In this document: piece after piece, positions 15,617-23,700 of the stretch | Layout: every line of letters starts with the position of its first letter | Numbering within the stretch: the first letter of the stretch is position 1 | Origin: Planctomycetaceae bacterium | GTDB lineage: Bacteria > Planctomycetota > Phycisphaerae > Phycisphaerales > UBA1924 | DNA: 52,576 nucleotides | NCBI GenBank assembly: GCA_027487735.1 | Contig: JAIYDA010000025.1 | Location: forward strand, 1-52,576 | Direction of reading: 5' to 3' | Position numbers and translations under genes: made by a program | The notes under the pieces: generated by a model | Told to the model about the DNA's origin: nothing | Seen by the model: the letters and a program-made list of their open reading frames with translations, nothing else | Database searches by the model: none

Positions 15617-16906
15617 CTATCTATCCAGCTCGGCGGCGACGACGTTGATGCTGCCGATCACGGCGGGGACGTCGGAGACCATGTGGCCTTCGGTGAGTTT
15701 GGCCATGAGGCTGTAGTTGAGGAAGCAGGGGGGGCGGACTTTGACGCGCCAGCTGCGGGGGCCGCCGTCGCTGACGATGAAGTAGCCCAGCTCGCCGTTG
15801 CCGGTCTCTTGGCAGTTGTAGCACTCGGCGATCGGGGGTGCCCAGCCCCGGTTGGTCATGATGAGTTCGAAGTGCTGGATGAGGCCTTCGATGGAGCCGT
15901 AGACGTCCTTCTTGTTGGGCTTGACGACTTTGCTGTCGGCGAAGGCGTCGACGGGCCCAACGGGAATCTTGTCGATGAGCTGGTCGATGATCTTGATGCT
16001 TTGCTTGATCTCTTCGACGCGGACGAGGTAGCGGCAATAGGCGTCGCCATCGGTGGTGATGGGGACCTGGAACTTCACGCCCTCGGCGCCTTGGCCGTCC
16101 CAGTTGTCGGCGTAGCAGAGGTAGGGGAAGTCCTTGCGGACGTCGCGCTGCACGCCGCTGGCGCGGGCCATGGGGCCTGTTGCGCTCCAGGCGATGGCGT
16201 CTTCTTTGCTGAGGGTGCCGATCTTCTGGGTGCGGTCCATGAAGATGCGGTTGCGGTTGAGGAGGCCTTCGAGCTCGCCAACAGCGGTGGGGACTTCTTT
16301 GTGGATGAGGGCCTTGACCATGGCGACGAAGGTTGCGTCGTCGGGGATGTCTTGCATGAGGCCGCCCACGCGGGTCCAGTCTGGGTGGAAGCGCTGGCCG
16401 CTGATGTAGTCGCAGAGGTCGTAGATCTTCTCGCGGACGTTGAAGGCGTAGATGAAGCCTGTGAAGGCGTTCAGGTCGAGGCCTGCTGCGCCGACGCAGA
16501 GGAGGTGGTTCTGGATGCGGGCAACCTCCGCGATGATGGTGCGGAGGACCTTGCAGCGCGGGGTGATCTCGATGCCGAAGAGCTTCTCGACTGCGCCGTG
16601 CCACGCGATGTCGTTGGCGATGGGGCTGAGATAGTCCATGCGGCTAACGACGGTGACGTATTGGTTGTAGTCGAGGCTCTCGGCGAGCTTCTCGAAGCCG
16701 CTGTGGAGGTAGCCGATGTGGGGCGTGCAGCGGGCGACGCGTTCGCCGTCGAGCTCGAGGACGAGGCGGAGGGTGGTGTGGGTGGCGGGGTGCTGGGGGC
16801 CAAAGTTGAGGACCCAGCGGTCGCCCGTGTCGACGTGGTTTTTGAGGTAGGTGGGGTTGTCGGAGTCGACGTTGAGGGCGTCGTCGGGTCGGATGGTGTA
16901 TGGCAT
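15617..16906 (-). CDS. nuoD: NADH-quinone oxidoreductase subunit D
   Basis: 49-kDa-type subunit of respiratory complex I, forming part of the quinone site in the peripheral arm. 429 residues, full length: NFGPQHPATHTTLRL near residue 34, the HxGxxHRGFEK-like region HIGYLHSGFEK, SRMDYLSP, and the C-terminal GDGDAYCRYLVR and GELGYFIVSDGG segments. Unusually, none of nuoA-C or nuoE-N lies beside it: the neighbours are a patatin-like lipoprotein and a zinc-ribbon membrane protein. It could be a relocated single gene or an extra copy; the window cannot decide. Confidence 0.93.
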   Translation of the reverse strand: MPYTIRPDDALNVDSDNPTYLKNHVDTGDRWVLNFGPQHPATHTTLRLVLELDGERVARCTPHIGYLHSGFEKLAESLDYNQYVTVVSRMDYLSPIANDIAWHGAVEKLFGIEITPRCKVLRTIIAEVARIQNHLLCVGAAGLDLNAFTGFIYAFNVREKIYDLCDYISGQRFHPDWTRVGGLMQDIPDDATFVAMVKALIHKEVPTAVGELEGLLNRNRIFMDRTQKIGTLSKEDAIAWSATGPMARASGVQRDVRKDFPYLCYADNWDGQGAEGVKFQVPITTDGDAYCRYLVRVEEIKQSIKIIDQLIDKIPVGPVDAFADSKVVKPNKKDVYGSIEGLIQHFELIMTNRGWAPPIAECYNCQETGNGELGYFIVSDGGPRSWRVKVRPPCFLNYSLMAKLTEGHMVSDVPAVIGSINVVAAELDR

Positions 16907-16939
16907 GGCGAGGAGTGTATTCGGAGTGAGGGTGAGGAT

Positions 16940-17000
16940 AGACGCGGGGAAGAAATGGGGAGCGGGGAGCGGGGAATGGGGAGCGGGAAAGACGGGGTAG
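16940..17000. repeat. GGGGAGC/GGGGAAT purine repeats upstream of nuoD
   Basis: The divergent gap between nuoD and the zinc-ribbon gene contains four GGGGAGC-like heptamers in a row, the same unit as at 4705-4740. Part of this tract would lie in the nuoD promoter or leader. Confidence 0.6.
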
Positions 17001-17017
17001 GTGACAGGAGGCAGGGA

Positions 17018-17914
17018 GTGGAGACGTGGGGCAGGGGGAAGTGTGGGAAGCGGGGGCAGCGGGCGTCGCTATGCTGGGGCTTGCCCACGGCGCAAGAGAA
17101 CATCGACTCGGGCGAGGCGGCACGCGCGGGTAGGGCGTTTTCGCGCACGCACGTGCTGTGCGTGCGGTGTGGGTATGACATTGATGGGGCGGTGAGGGCG
17201 GTGTCGGCGGGCTCGTGCCCGGAGTGTGCGCTGGGGTGTGAAGCGAGCGACCCGCGTGAGCGGGTGGGGAGCACGCTGGAGCGGGCGGGGCGAAAGCGGG
17301 GCGGCGAGCGCGAGTCGATCATTCCTGATTTGCGCGGGCTGATGGCGGGGGTGTGGGCGATGGTGCGGATGCCTCGCGCGGAGTTCGGGGGGATGCGGGC
17401 GGTGCGGAGCTGGCCCATGCGATGGGTGTTGATTGGATTGGCGGCGGTGGTGGCGGGGGCGTGCGCGTTTGTCGCGGAGCGGTCCATGCTTCCTCCGGAT
17501 GAGGGCGCGTATGGGTGGGGGCTGGCTACGGCGTTTGTGCTGATGGGGTGCCCGGTGCTGACGGGGATGGAGAGCGTGGGGATGCGGGTGATTGGCCGAA
17601 CGCGCGGGTGGCGGCTGACGAAGCGCAACGCGCAGGCGATTGCCGATCATGCGTGTGTTGGGTGGCTGGTGGGGGCGATGGTGGGAGGGGTGCTGGCGGT
17701 GGGAAGTGCGGCGCTTTTCTGGTACTTTCAGTTTGATGGGTCGGTGAGTTTCGACGGGCCTCAGGCAGCGCAGACTTCGACGCTCTTCATCGATCCGGCA
17801 AGTCTGTGTCTGCTGTTGTCGCTGTTTGGCGTGTTCGTCATTGGGCTGCTGTGGTTTGAGTGGCTGTGCTGGCTGGGGATGCAGGCGAGGAAGTTTGCGG
17901 CGGATGAGGCGTGA
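17018..17914 (+). CDS. Zinc-ribbon membrane protein of unknown function
   Basis: 298 residues starting at a GTG that has a perfect AGGAGG six bases upstream. Residues about 47-70 carry CVRCGYDIDG then SCPECALGC, a treble-clef/zinc-ribbon found at the N-terminus of many planctomycete membrane proteins. Four hydrophobic segments follow (about 137-155, 170-186, 216-240, 265-285). No enzymatic motif was seen. The frame stays open upstream to 15497 but that part is only the antisense of nuoD. Confidence 0.75.
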   Translation: METWGRGKCGKRGQRASLCWGLPTAQENIDSGEAARAGRAFSRTHVLCVRCGYDIDGAVRAVSAGSCPECALGCEASDPRERVGSTLERAGRKRGGERESIIPDLRGLMAGVWAMVRMPRAEFGGMRAVRSWPMRWVLIGLAAVVAGACAFVAERSMLPPDEGAYGWGLATAFVLMGCPVLTGMESVGMRVIGRTRGWRLTKRNAQAIADHACVGWLVGAMVGGVLAVGSAALFWYFQFDGSVSFDGPQAAQTSTLFIDPASLCLLLSLFGVFVIGLLWFEWLCWLGMQARKFAADEA

Positions 17915-18009
17915 GGTGGCGTGCGGTGGGGCGGGCGATGTTCAAGCGGGTTGGCGCAATCGACACTGGGGCGTTTTCGCGGAGGGGGCAGGTTTGCTAA
18001 CCTCGCTGC

Positions 18010-20010
18010 ATGCAGAAGCATGAACGCAAGGGTGCGGTGTGGGCGTGCGTGGTCGCTGGCACCTTCGTGCTGGCGGGGGGGCTGGCGGGGCAGCACGCGC
18101 TGGCGGGCGACTTGAGGGCGCACCCGGCACCGGGGGAAGATGAGCAGAGCCTTGCCGAGAAGCTGCCCGCGTGGGACGAGGCGAGCGGGCGGAAGGTGGC
18201 GAGCTGGCGGAAGGCGAACGGCTTTGACGTGTTGAGCACGGCGATTGAGCTGGACATTCCGCAGCTTGCGGTGCCGAGCCTCAGCGGCAAGGTGACGCAT
18301 GAGATGGTGGTGGTGTCGCCAGCGCAGAGTGAGCTGGTGCTGGATTGCAACGGGCCCAGGGTGTCGCGCGTGGTGGTGAATGGCGTCGAGGCGGGGTTTG
18401 TGATGCGGCCTGCGAAGAGCTGGCTGGGGACGTTTGCTTCGTTGCGAGAGCGCGCGGGGCGCGTGCCGCGGCAGGAGCTGGTGATTGCGCTGCCCAGCGT
18501 GCTGAGCAAGGGTGAGCGGGCGCGGGTGGAGATTGCGTATGAGCTTGCGTTTGGCGATGATGAGCCTCACAAAGAAAAGGGCGTGGGGCTGACCTGGCAC
18601 CTGCACGAGAGCGATGGGGGAGTGGCGAGGCCTTATGTGCATGCGCAGGGGCAGGCGGAGTGGAGCAGCGGGTGGTTTCCGTGCTTTGATGCGCCGCATG
18701 AGTTTGCGACCAGCAGCGTGCGCGTGACGGTGGACAGCGGCGCGACGGTGGTGAGCAACGGCGAGCTCGTGAGCAAAGCACCGGCGGGCGATGGACGCAC
18801 GACCTGGCAGTGGAGCATGCCGCGCGAGCACTCGGTGTATCTGACCACGGTGGCGATCGGCGAGTTTGAGGAGATTGCGGTGGGAGGCGAGGCGGGGGCG
18901 AGGCCTGGGCTGGCGATGCCTGTGTGGGTGCCAACTGGGAACGCGGCGCGAGCGGCGATGCTGTTTGCGAACACGGCGCGGATCGTGGCGTTCTTTGAAG
19001 AGGCGTTTGATGAGCCGTTTGCGTGGCCCGCGTATGGGCAGGCGGTGGTGCCTGGGTTTGTGTGGGGCGGGATGGAGAACGTGGGGATGACGCTGTATAC
19101 GGAGCGGATGCTGAAGTATTTGGATGAGGCGGAGGGGCAGAAGAAGGCGGACGGGCTGATTGCGCACGAGACGGCGCACCAGTGGTGGGGGAACTTGGTG
19201 ACGTGCAAGACGTGGGATGACTTGTGGATCAACGAAGGGTGGGCGACGTGGAGCGAGGCGCTGTGGCACGAGCATGCGGCGATGCCCGAGGGGCCTGAGG
19301 CGCAGCGCGAGGCGTACTTCGCGGAGGTTCGCTCGTGGCTTGCGTCGCAGATTGCGGACAATCGCGAGGCGGCTCCGGAGGGGCTTGCGATGGCGAGCAA
19401 TCGCTTCCGCGACCCGGATAGTCAGTTTGTGAAAGCCGACAATCCGTATACGAAGGGTGCGCTCGTGCTGCATGCGCTGCGCGAGAAGCTGGGTGATCGC
19501 GTGTTCTTCGCGGCGGCGCGGGCGTTTCTGGATCGGCATAAGGGCAGCGCGGTGGAGCTGGCGGACCTGCGAACGCAGTTTGAGCGCACGAGCGGCAGGA
19601 GCCTGGAGCGGTTCTTTGAGCAGTGGGTGATGCGGCCTGGGATTGCGCGCGTGCAGGTGACGCAGGCGTGGGATGCCGGGAGCGGACGCCTGGCGATGCA
19701 GTTTGAGCAGGTGCAGAAGATTGACCGATGGAATCCGGCGTATGCGATGGACTTGCCCGTGACGCTGGTGTTTGCTGATGGCAGCAGGAGCACGACGAGC
19801 GTGCGGATGGACAGCAGGACCGCGGAGCTGAACCTTGCGCCGGCGAGCATGCCCATCGCGGTGATTGTGGACGAGCGGTTGTCGCAGCTTGCGGAAGTGC
19901 GCGGGCGCGTGAGCGTGCTGGATGCGAACGCGGGGTTTGTGATGCCCGCGACGCCTGAGGGGCAGGCGGCGGGGGCGGGCGTGCCGGCGGTGAGTGTGGG
20001 GACGCCTTGA
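18010..20010 (+). CDS. Secreted M1 family aminopeptidase
   Basis: 666 residues. The signal peptide (VAGTFVLAGGLAGQHALAG) ends near residue 33. The exopeptidase motif reads VWGGMENVGM, and the zinc site is HETAHQWWGNL near 386 with the third ligand Glu in NEGWATWSE. Family members remove N-terminal residues from peptides. It is followed 62 bases later by a paralogue on the same strand, so a joint role in extracytoplasmic peptide breakdown is likely. The length covers the N-terminal beta domain and catalytic domain but lacks a large C-terminal helical domain. Confidence 0.9.
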   Translation: MQKHERKGAVWACVVAGTFVLAGGLAGQHALAGDLRAHPAPGEDEQSLAEKLPAWDEASGRKVASWRKANGFDVLSTAIELDIPQLAVPSLSGKVTHEMVVVSPAQSELVLDCNGPRVSRVVVNGVEAGFVMRPAKSWLGTFASLRERAGRVPRQELVIALPSVLSKGERARVEIAYELAFGDDEPHKEKGVGLTWHLHESDGGVARPYVHAQGQAEWSSGWFPCFDAPHEFATSSVRVTVDSGATVVSNGELVSKAPAGDGRTTWQWSMPREHSVYLTTVAIGEFEEIAVGGEAGARPGLAMPVWVPTGNAARAAMLFANTARIVAFFEEAFDEPFAWPAYGQAVVPGFVWGGMENVGMTLYTERMLKYLDEAEGQKKADGLIAHETAHQWWGNLVTCKTWDDLWINEGWATWSEALWHEHAAMPEGPEAQREAYFAEVRSWLASQIADNREAAPEGLAMASNRFRDPDSQFVKADNPYTKGALVLHALREKLGDRVFFAAARAFLDRHKGSAVELADLRTQFERTSGRSLERFFEQWVMRPGIARVQVTQAWDAGSGRLAMQFEQVQKIDRWNPAYAMDLPVTLVFADGSRSTTSVRMDSRTAELNLAPASMPIAVIVDERLSQLAEVRGRVSVLDANAGFVMPATPEGQAAGAGVPAVSVGTP

Positions 20011-20072
20011 GAGAGGGCGTTGGGCGTTGCGGTGATGGCGGGGGGTCTAGCGAGCAGGAACGAGAACGAACT

Positions 20073-22913
20073 ATGCGCACGAAGTTTGACATGACCGGGG
20101 TAGACATGGCGGGTAGCTTCAACGCCGCGACGCGGGTATCGACTCGTGGCACGATGCGGCGGGGCTACGCGGCCGCGCTGCTTGCGCTGTTGGCGGGTGC
20201 GCCGCTCGCGCTCGCGGGCGGGTGGGGTGAGAGCGGCTTTGAGCATGGGTGCGAGCATGGGTGCGAGCATGCGAAGCTGGCACAGCTTGCGGCGTGGGAG
20301 GAGGGCAAGGAGAAGGCGGCGGGCTTTGACGAGCAGAGCGGGCGCGACGTGCGGAACTTTGCGCCCGACCGCGTGGTGGATTTTTTGCACATGCGGCTTG
20401 AGATGGTGATCGAGGACATGGACAAGCCCGAGGCGCAGTGCGTGCAGCGGCTGAGCGTGTCGCCCGTTGCGCAGAGCGTGGAGCGGCTGACGCTCGATGC
20501 GCGCGGGATGAAGATTCTCAGCGTGCGCAGCGAGGAGCTTGCGGCGCAGGGCGTGGCGGTGGCGCACGACCATGATGGGGAGAAGTTGCAGCTTATCTTT
20601 TCGCCCGCGATGCCTGCAGCGGCGGTGGCGGACATTGAGATTCGTTACACGCTCAGCGACCCGGCACGCGGGCTGCTGTGGACGCCTAGCACGCCCAGCA
20701 GGCCCGGGCAGGCGGCGCAGCTGCACACGCAGGGGCAGCCTCAGACCAACAGCTACTGGTTTGCGTGCCATGACTTTCCGAATGAGCGGCTGACGACTGA
20801 GCTTGTCGTGACGGTGCCGCAGGGGTTTGCGGTGAGCAGCAATGGTGAGCTGCAGAGCGTGACGCGGACGATGCGTCGGCGGCCTGGGGTGGCGGGGCGC
20901 GGGGAGCGGCTTGCGCCGTATGAGACGTTTCATTGGTTGCAGGGCAAGCCCCACCCGAACTATCTCGTGTCGCTCGTGGTGGGGAAGTTTGACGTGGTTG
21001 ATGTGGGCGATGCGTCGATGCGGGAAGAGTTGGCTGGTGGGCTCGCGCGCATCAGCATGCCTGTGTATGTGCCGCCCGGGCGGGGCGAGGATGTGCGGCG
21101 CAGCTACGACGCGACGCTGCCCATGACGCGGCTGTATGAGCGGCTGTTTGACGAGCCCTATCCGTGGGCGCGGTATGCGCAGGTGCTGGCGTGGAACTTT
21201 GAGGCGGGCGGGATGGAGAACACGAGCGCCACGACGATGCACGAGAACGCGGTGCTGAGCGAGCGAGCCGCGATTGATCACCTGCGCGATCTGCAGGGGC
21301 TGATTGCGCACGAGCTTGGGCACCAGTGGTTTGGCGATCTCATCACGTGCAACACGTGGGAGCACATTTGGCTCAACGAGGGGTGGGCGACGTATTGCGA
21401 GACGCTGTGGTTTGAGCACAGCGAGGGTGAGGCGGGGCTGACGCGGGATGTGATGAGCGACTTTGACCGCGTGATCGGGGGCGACAGGGGCAAGCTGCCC
21501 GAGACGCCCGGGATGGCGAGCAAGGTGTATACGCATCCGTGGGAGACATTCCGGCGCGGGGCGAACCCGTATCCGAAGGGTGCTTCGATTCTGCACATGC
21601 TGCGGAAGAAGCTGGGGGATGAGGCGTTCTTTGCGGGGGTTGCGGCGTACATCGATGCGAATAAGGCTGGAGGAACTGGGGTTGGGACTGGGGTTGGGAC
21701 TGGGAACGTCGAGGGGTATCAGTTTCGCCAGGCGCTGGAGGCGGCGAGCGGGCAGAGCCTGACGCAGTTCTTTGAGCAGTGGACGACGCGCCCGAACATA
21801 CCGAGGCTTGCGATCTCGTATAAGTGGGTGCCCGAGCGGGCACGGCTGCGCATCGAGGTGGAGCAGACGCAGCCTGTGGACGCGGACAACCCGGCCTTTG
21901 AGTTTCCGCTTGGGATGTTCCTCAAGAACACGGCGGGGCCCGACGTGGTGATCGAGCACCCGATGCGCGGCAAGCGCGAGGTGTTTGAGGTGGAGCTTGA
22001 GGGGCCGCCCGCGTTTGTTGCGGTGAATCATGAGCTCGCGCTGCTTGCGGAGATCAAGCTCACGCAGGACGAGGCGGCGTGGGCGGCGCAGCTGCGCGAG
22101 GGGCCCACGCTCGCGGCGCGGACCTCTGCGGTGCGCGGGTTGGGCAGCCAGGATGAGGGCGGCGCGAGCGTGGATGAGAGCCTGCGTGCGCTGGCGGCGA
22201 ATGTGCAGCAGCCTGCGTTCTTGCGGGCCCAGGCGGTGCGGGCGCTGCGGCAGCGCGATGCGCGGAACGACATCGCGAACCTGGTGAGCACGGCGGGCGA
22301 CAGCTGGGAGACGCGCAGTGCGGTGGTGGATGCGCTCGTTGAGCTGCACACGCCGGCGGATGGGATTGCGGGTGAGGCGCTCGCGGCGCATCGCGAGGGC
22401 AGCGGGTATGCATTGGCAGAGCGCACGCTGGTGCTGTGGGCGCGGAGCGACACGAGCCTGCGCGTGCGGGCGAATGCGATGCGGGGGCTGGCGCGGCTGA
22501 AGAGCGAGCAAGCTGAGGGGATTGCGCGGGCGGGGCTCGCGGAGGCGTCGCACGCGGACATCGTGCGGATCGCGGCGATTGATGCGCTGGCGATGCTCGC
22601 GCCGGAGGATGTCGTGCAGACGCTCGCGCCGTTTGCGTCGTCGGCGTTTGACAATCGCACGCGGGATGCGGCGCTGTCGGCGCTTGCGGGTGCGGGGAAG
22701 GTGCGCGATGGGGACCGGGCGCTGGCGGCGATTGTGCGGCAGCTGGAGACGCGCAGTGGGCGGACGCGGCGAGCGGCGGGGGAGGCGCTCGTGCGGCTGG
22801 GCGACCAGCGCGGCGTGGAGGCCTTTGAGAAGGCGATTGCGAATGCCCGCGCGAAGGAGATCGCGGATGGCTATCGAGCGCAGTTGGAGCGGCTGCGGGC
22901 GGGCGGGGGGTGA
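20073..22913 (+). CDS. Secreted M1 family aminopeptidase with HEAT-like C-terminus
   Basis: 946 residues. An Ala-rich signal peptide (YAAALLALLAGAPLALAGG) sits after a 28-residue N-region. The M1 signatures are AGGMENTSA and HELGHQWFGDL near 412, with NEGWATYCE for the third zinc ligand. Residues from about 690 form repeated helical pairs (VRGLGS, VRALRQRDARNDI, ALAMLAPEDVV, ALSALAGAGKV) typical of HEAT/ARM repeats. A short GTGVGTGVGTGN insert comes from a tandem repeat at about 21668-21708. A tandem paralogue of the preceding gene. The ATG at 20073 was chosen because the frame upstream overlaps the previous gene. Confidence 0.9.
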   Translation: MRTKFDMTGVDMAGSFNAATRVSTRGTMRRGYAAALLALLAGAPLALAGGWGESGFEHGCEHGCEHAKLAQLAAWEEGKEKAAGFDEQSGRDVRNFAPDRVVDFLHMRLEMVIEDMDKPEAQCVQRLSVSPVAQSVERLTLDARGMKILSVRSEELAAQGVAVAHDHDGEKLQLIFSPAMPAAAVADIEIRYTLSDPARGLLWTPSTPSRPGQAAQLHTQGQPQTNSYWFACHDFPNERLTTELVVTVPQGFAVSSNGELQSVTRTMRRRPGVAGRGERLAPYETFHWLQGKPHPNYLVSLVVGKFDVVDVGDASMREELAGGLARISMPVYVPPGRGEDVRRSYDATLPMTRLYERLFDEPYPWARYAQVLAWNFEAGGMENTSATTMHENAVLSERAAIDHLRDLQGLIAHELGHQWFGDLITCNTWEHIWLNEGWATYCETLWFEHSEGEAGLTRDVMSDFDRVIGGDRGKLPETPGMASKVYTHPWETFRRGANPYPKGASILHMLRKKLGDEAFFAGVAAYIDANKAGGTGVGTGVGTGNVEGYQFRQALEAASGQSLTQFFEQWTTRPNIPRLAISYKWVPERARLRIEVEQTQPVDADNPAFEFPLGMFLKNTAGPDVVIEHPMRGKREVFEVELEGPPAFVAVNHELALLAEIKLTQDEAAWAAQLREGPTLAARTSAVRGLGSQDEGGASVDESLRALAANVQQPAFLRAQAVRALRQRDARNDIANLVSTAGDSWETRSAVVDALVELHTPADGIAGEALAAHREGSGYALAERTLVLWARSDTSLRVRANAMRGLARLKSEQAEGIARAGLAEASHADIVRIAAIDALAMLAPEDVVQTLAPFASSAFDNRTRDAALSALAGAGKVRDGDRALAAIVRQLETRSGRTRRAAGEALVRLGDQRGVEAFEKAIANARAKEIADGYRAQLERLRAGGG

Positions 22914-22943
22914 GGCGGGTGTGGTTGGATGAGTCGTGCCTCT

Positions 22944-23184
22944 AGCACAGAGGCTCAGAGATTATGAGCAAGATGAGAAGGAAAGAGATAGAGGGATGGA
23001 GGGAAGAAGGGATGGAGTGGGGTGGCGCGAGGCGGGGAAGGAATTCAAGTGGGCGAGGGAGTGGTGAACGCGAGTTCGTGCTTCATCGTTTCCCTTTGTC
23101 CCTTTGTCCCTTTGTCCCTTTGTCCCTTCGTCCCTGCATCCCTTGTTTCTCTCATCTTGCTCATAGTCTCTGAGCCTCTGTGCT
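22944..23184. repeat. Long inverted repeat between convergent genes
   Basis: Left arm 22944-22978 and right arm 23150-23184 pair at 34 of 35 positions. The interior continues as a purine-rich left side (GGAAAGAGATAGAGGG type) and a pyrimidine right side with four or five CCCTTTGT units (about 23092-23130), so pairing could extend inward. The element fills the 315-base gap between the HEAT-tailed M1 peptidase and trxA. The outer sequence AGCACAGAG...GAGCAAGATGAGA recurs at 46613. No gene is present. It may act as a transcription terminator for both sides or be a mobile repeat. Confidence 0.88.
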
Positions 23185-23228
23185 GAAAACCGAAACTCGC
23201 ATGGCTGTGCTCAGCGCCCGACTGCGAA

Positions 23229-23570
23229 TCACGTCGCGATGAACTTATGGAGGCGTGCGAGTACGGCAGCTTTGGGGGCGTAGCCGGTCCATGAGTCGAC
23301 GACTTGTCCGTCCTTCACGATCATGAGGGCGGGGATGCCGCTGACGCCGAACTCGGAGGCGAGCTGGGGCTCTTCGTCGACGTTGATGAAGGCGAACTTT
23401 GCGTTGTCGCCCACTTCGGCGGCGAGCTTCTGCAACTCGGGCTTGAGGGCGCGGCAGGGCGGGCACCAGGGGGCCCAGAAGTCGACGAGGACGGGGACGC
23501 TGGAGGAACCAACATCGCTGTCGAAGGAGGCGGTGGTGGGGTGGAGGATGTTGGCGGGTTCGGCTTGCAT
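23229..23570 (-). CDS. trxA: Thioredoxin with CPPC active site
   Basis: 113 residues with a full thioredoxin fold: VLVDFWAPWCPPCRALKPEL (C36, C39), FINVDEEPQLASEFGV, the cis-Pro in GIPALMIVKDG and the terminal helix. The active site is WCPPC rather than the usual WCGPC; the second Pro should shift the redox potential. No signal peptide, so it is cytoplasmic. Divergent from the M60-like peptidase, 130 bases away. Confidence 0.9.
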   Translation of the reverse strand: MQAEPANILHPTTASFDSDVGSSSVPVLVDFWAPWCPPCRALKPELQKLAAEVGDNAKFAFINVDEEPQLASEFGVSGIPALMIVKDGQVVDSWTGYAPKAAVLARLHKFIAT

Positions 23571-23700
23571 GGGTGGTCTCACTTGCTGTCGAAACTTCGA
23601 GAGGACTGCGGGTTTGGATGCCGGGGCGGGTGGCGGGTTGCGGGGCGTGGGAGTGCTGGGCTGCGGGCGGACGCGGGTGGGGGTGGGCCTACCTTCGGGG

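Noticed and set aside
15497..17017. Open frame on the plus strand upstream of the zinc-ribbon gene
   Set aside because: It is antisense to nuoD, and its composition (Val/Asp/Glu/Ala runs) reflects the codon bias of nuoD on the other strand.
19422..22553. 1043-residue minus-strand open frame
   Set aside because: Shadow of the two M1 aminopeptidases; Arg/His/Pro-rich, no start signal, both M1 genes show full motifs.
23090..23140. CCCTTTGT array as a CRISPR
   Set aside because: Units are contiguous 8-mers without spacers and form one side of the inverted repeat.
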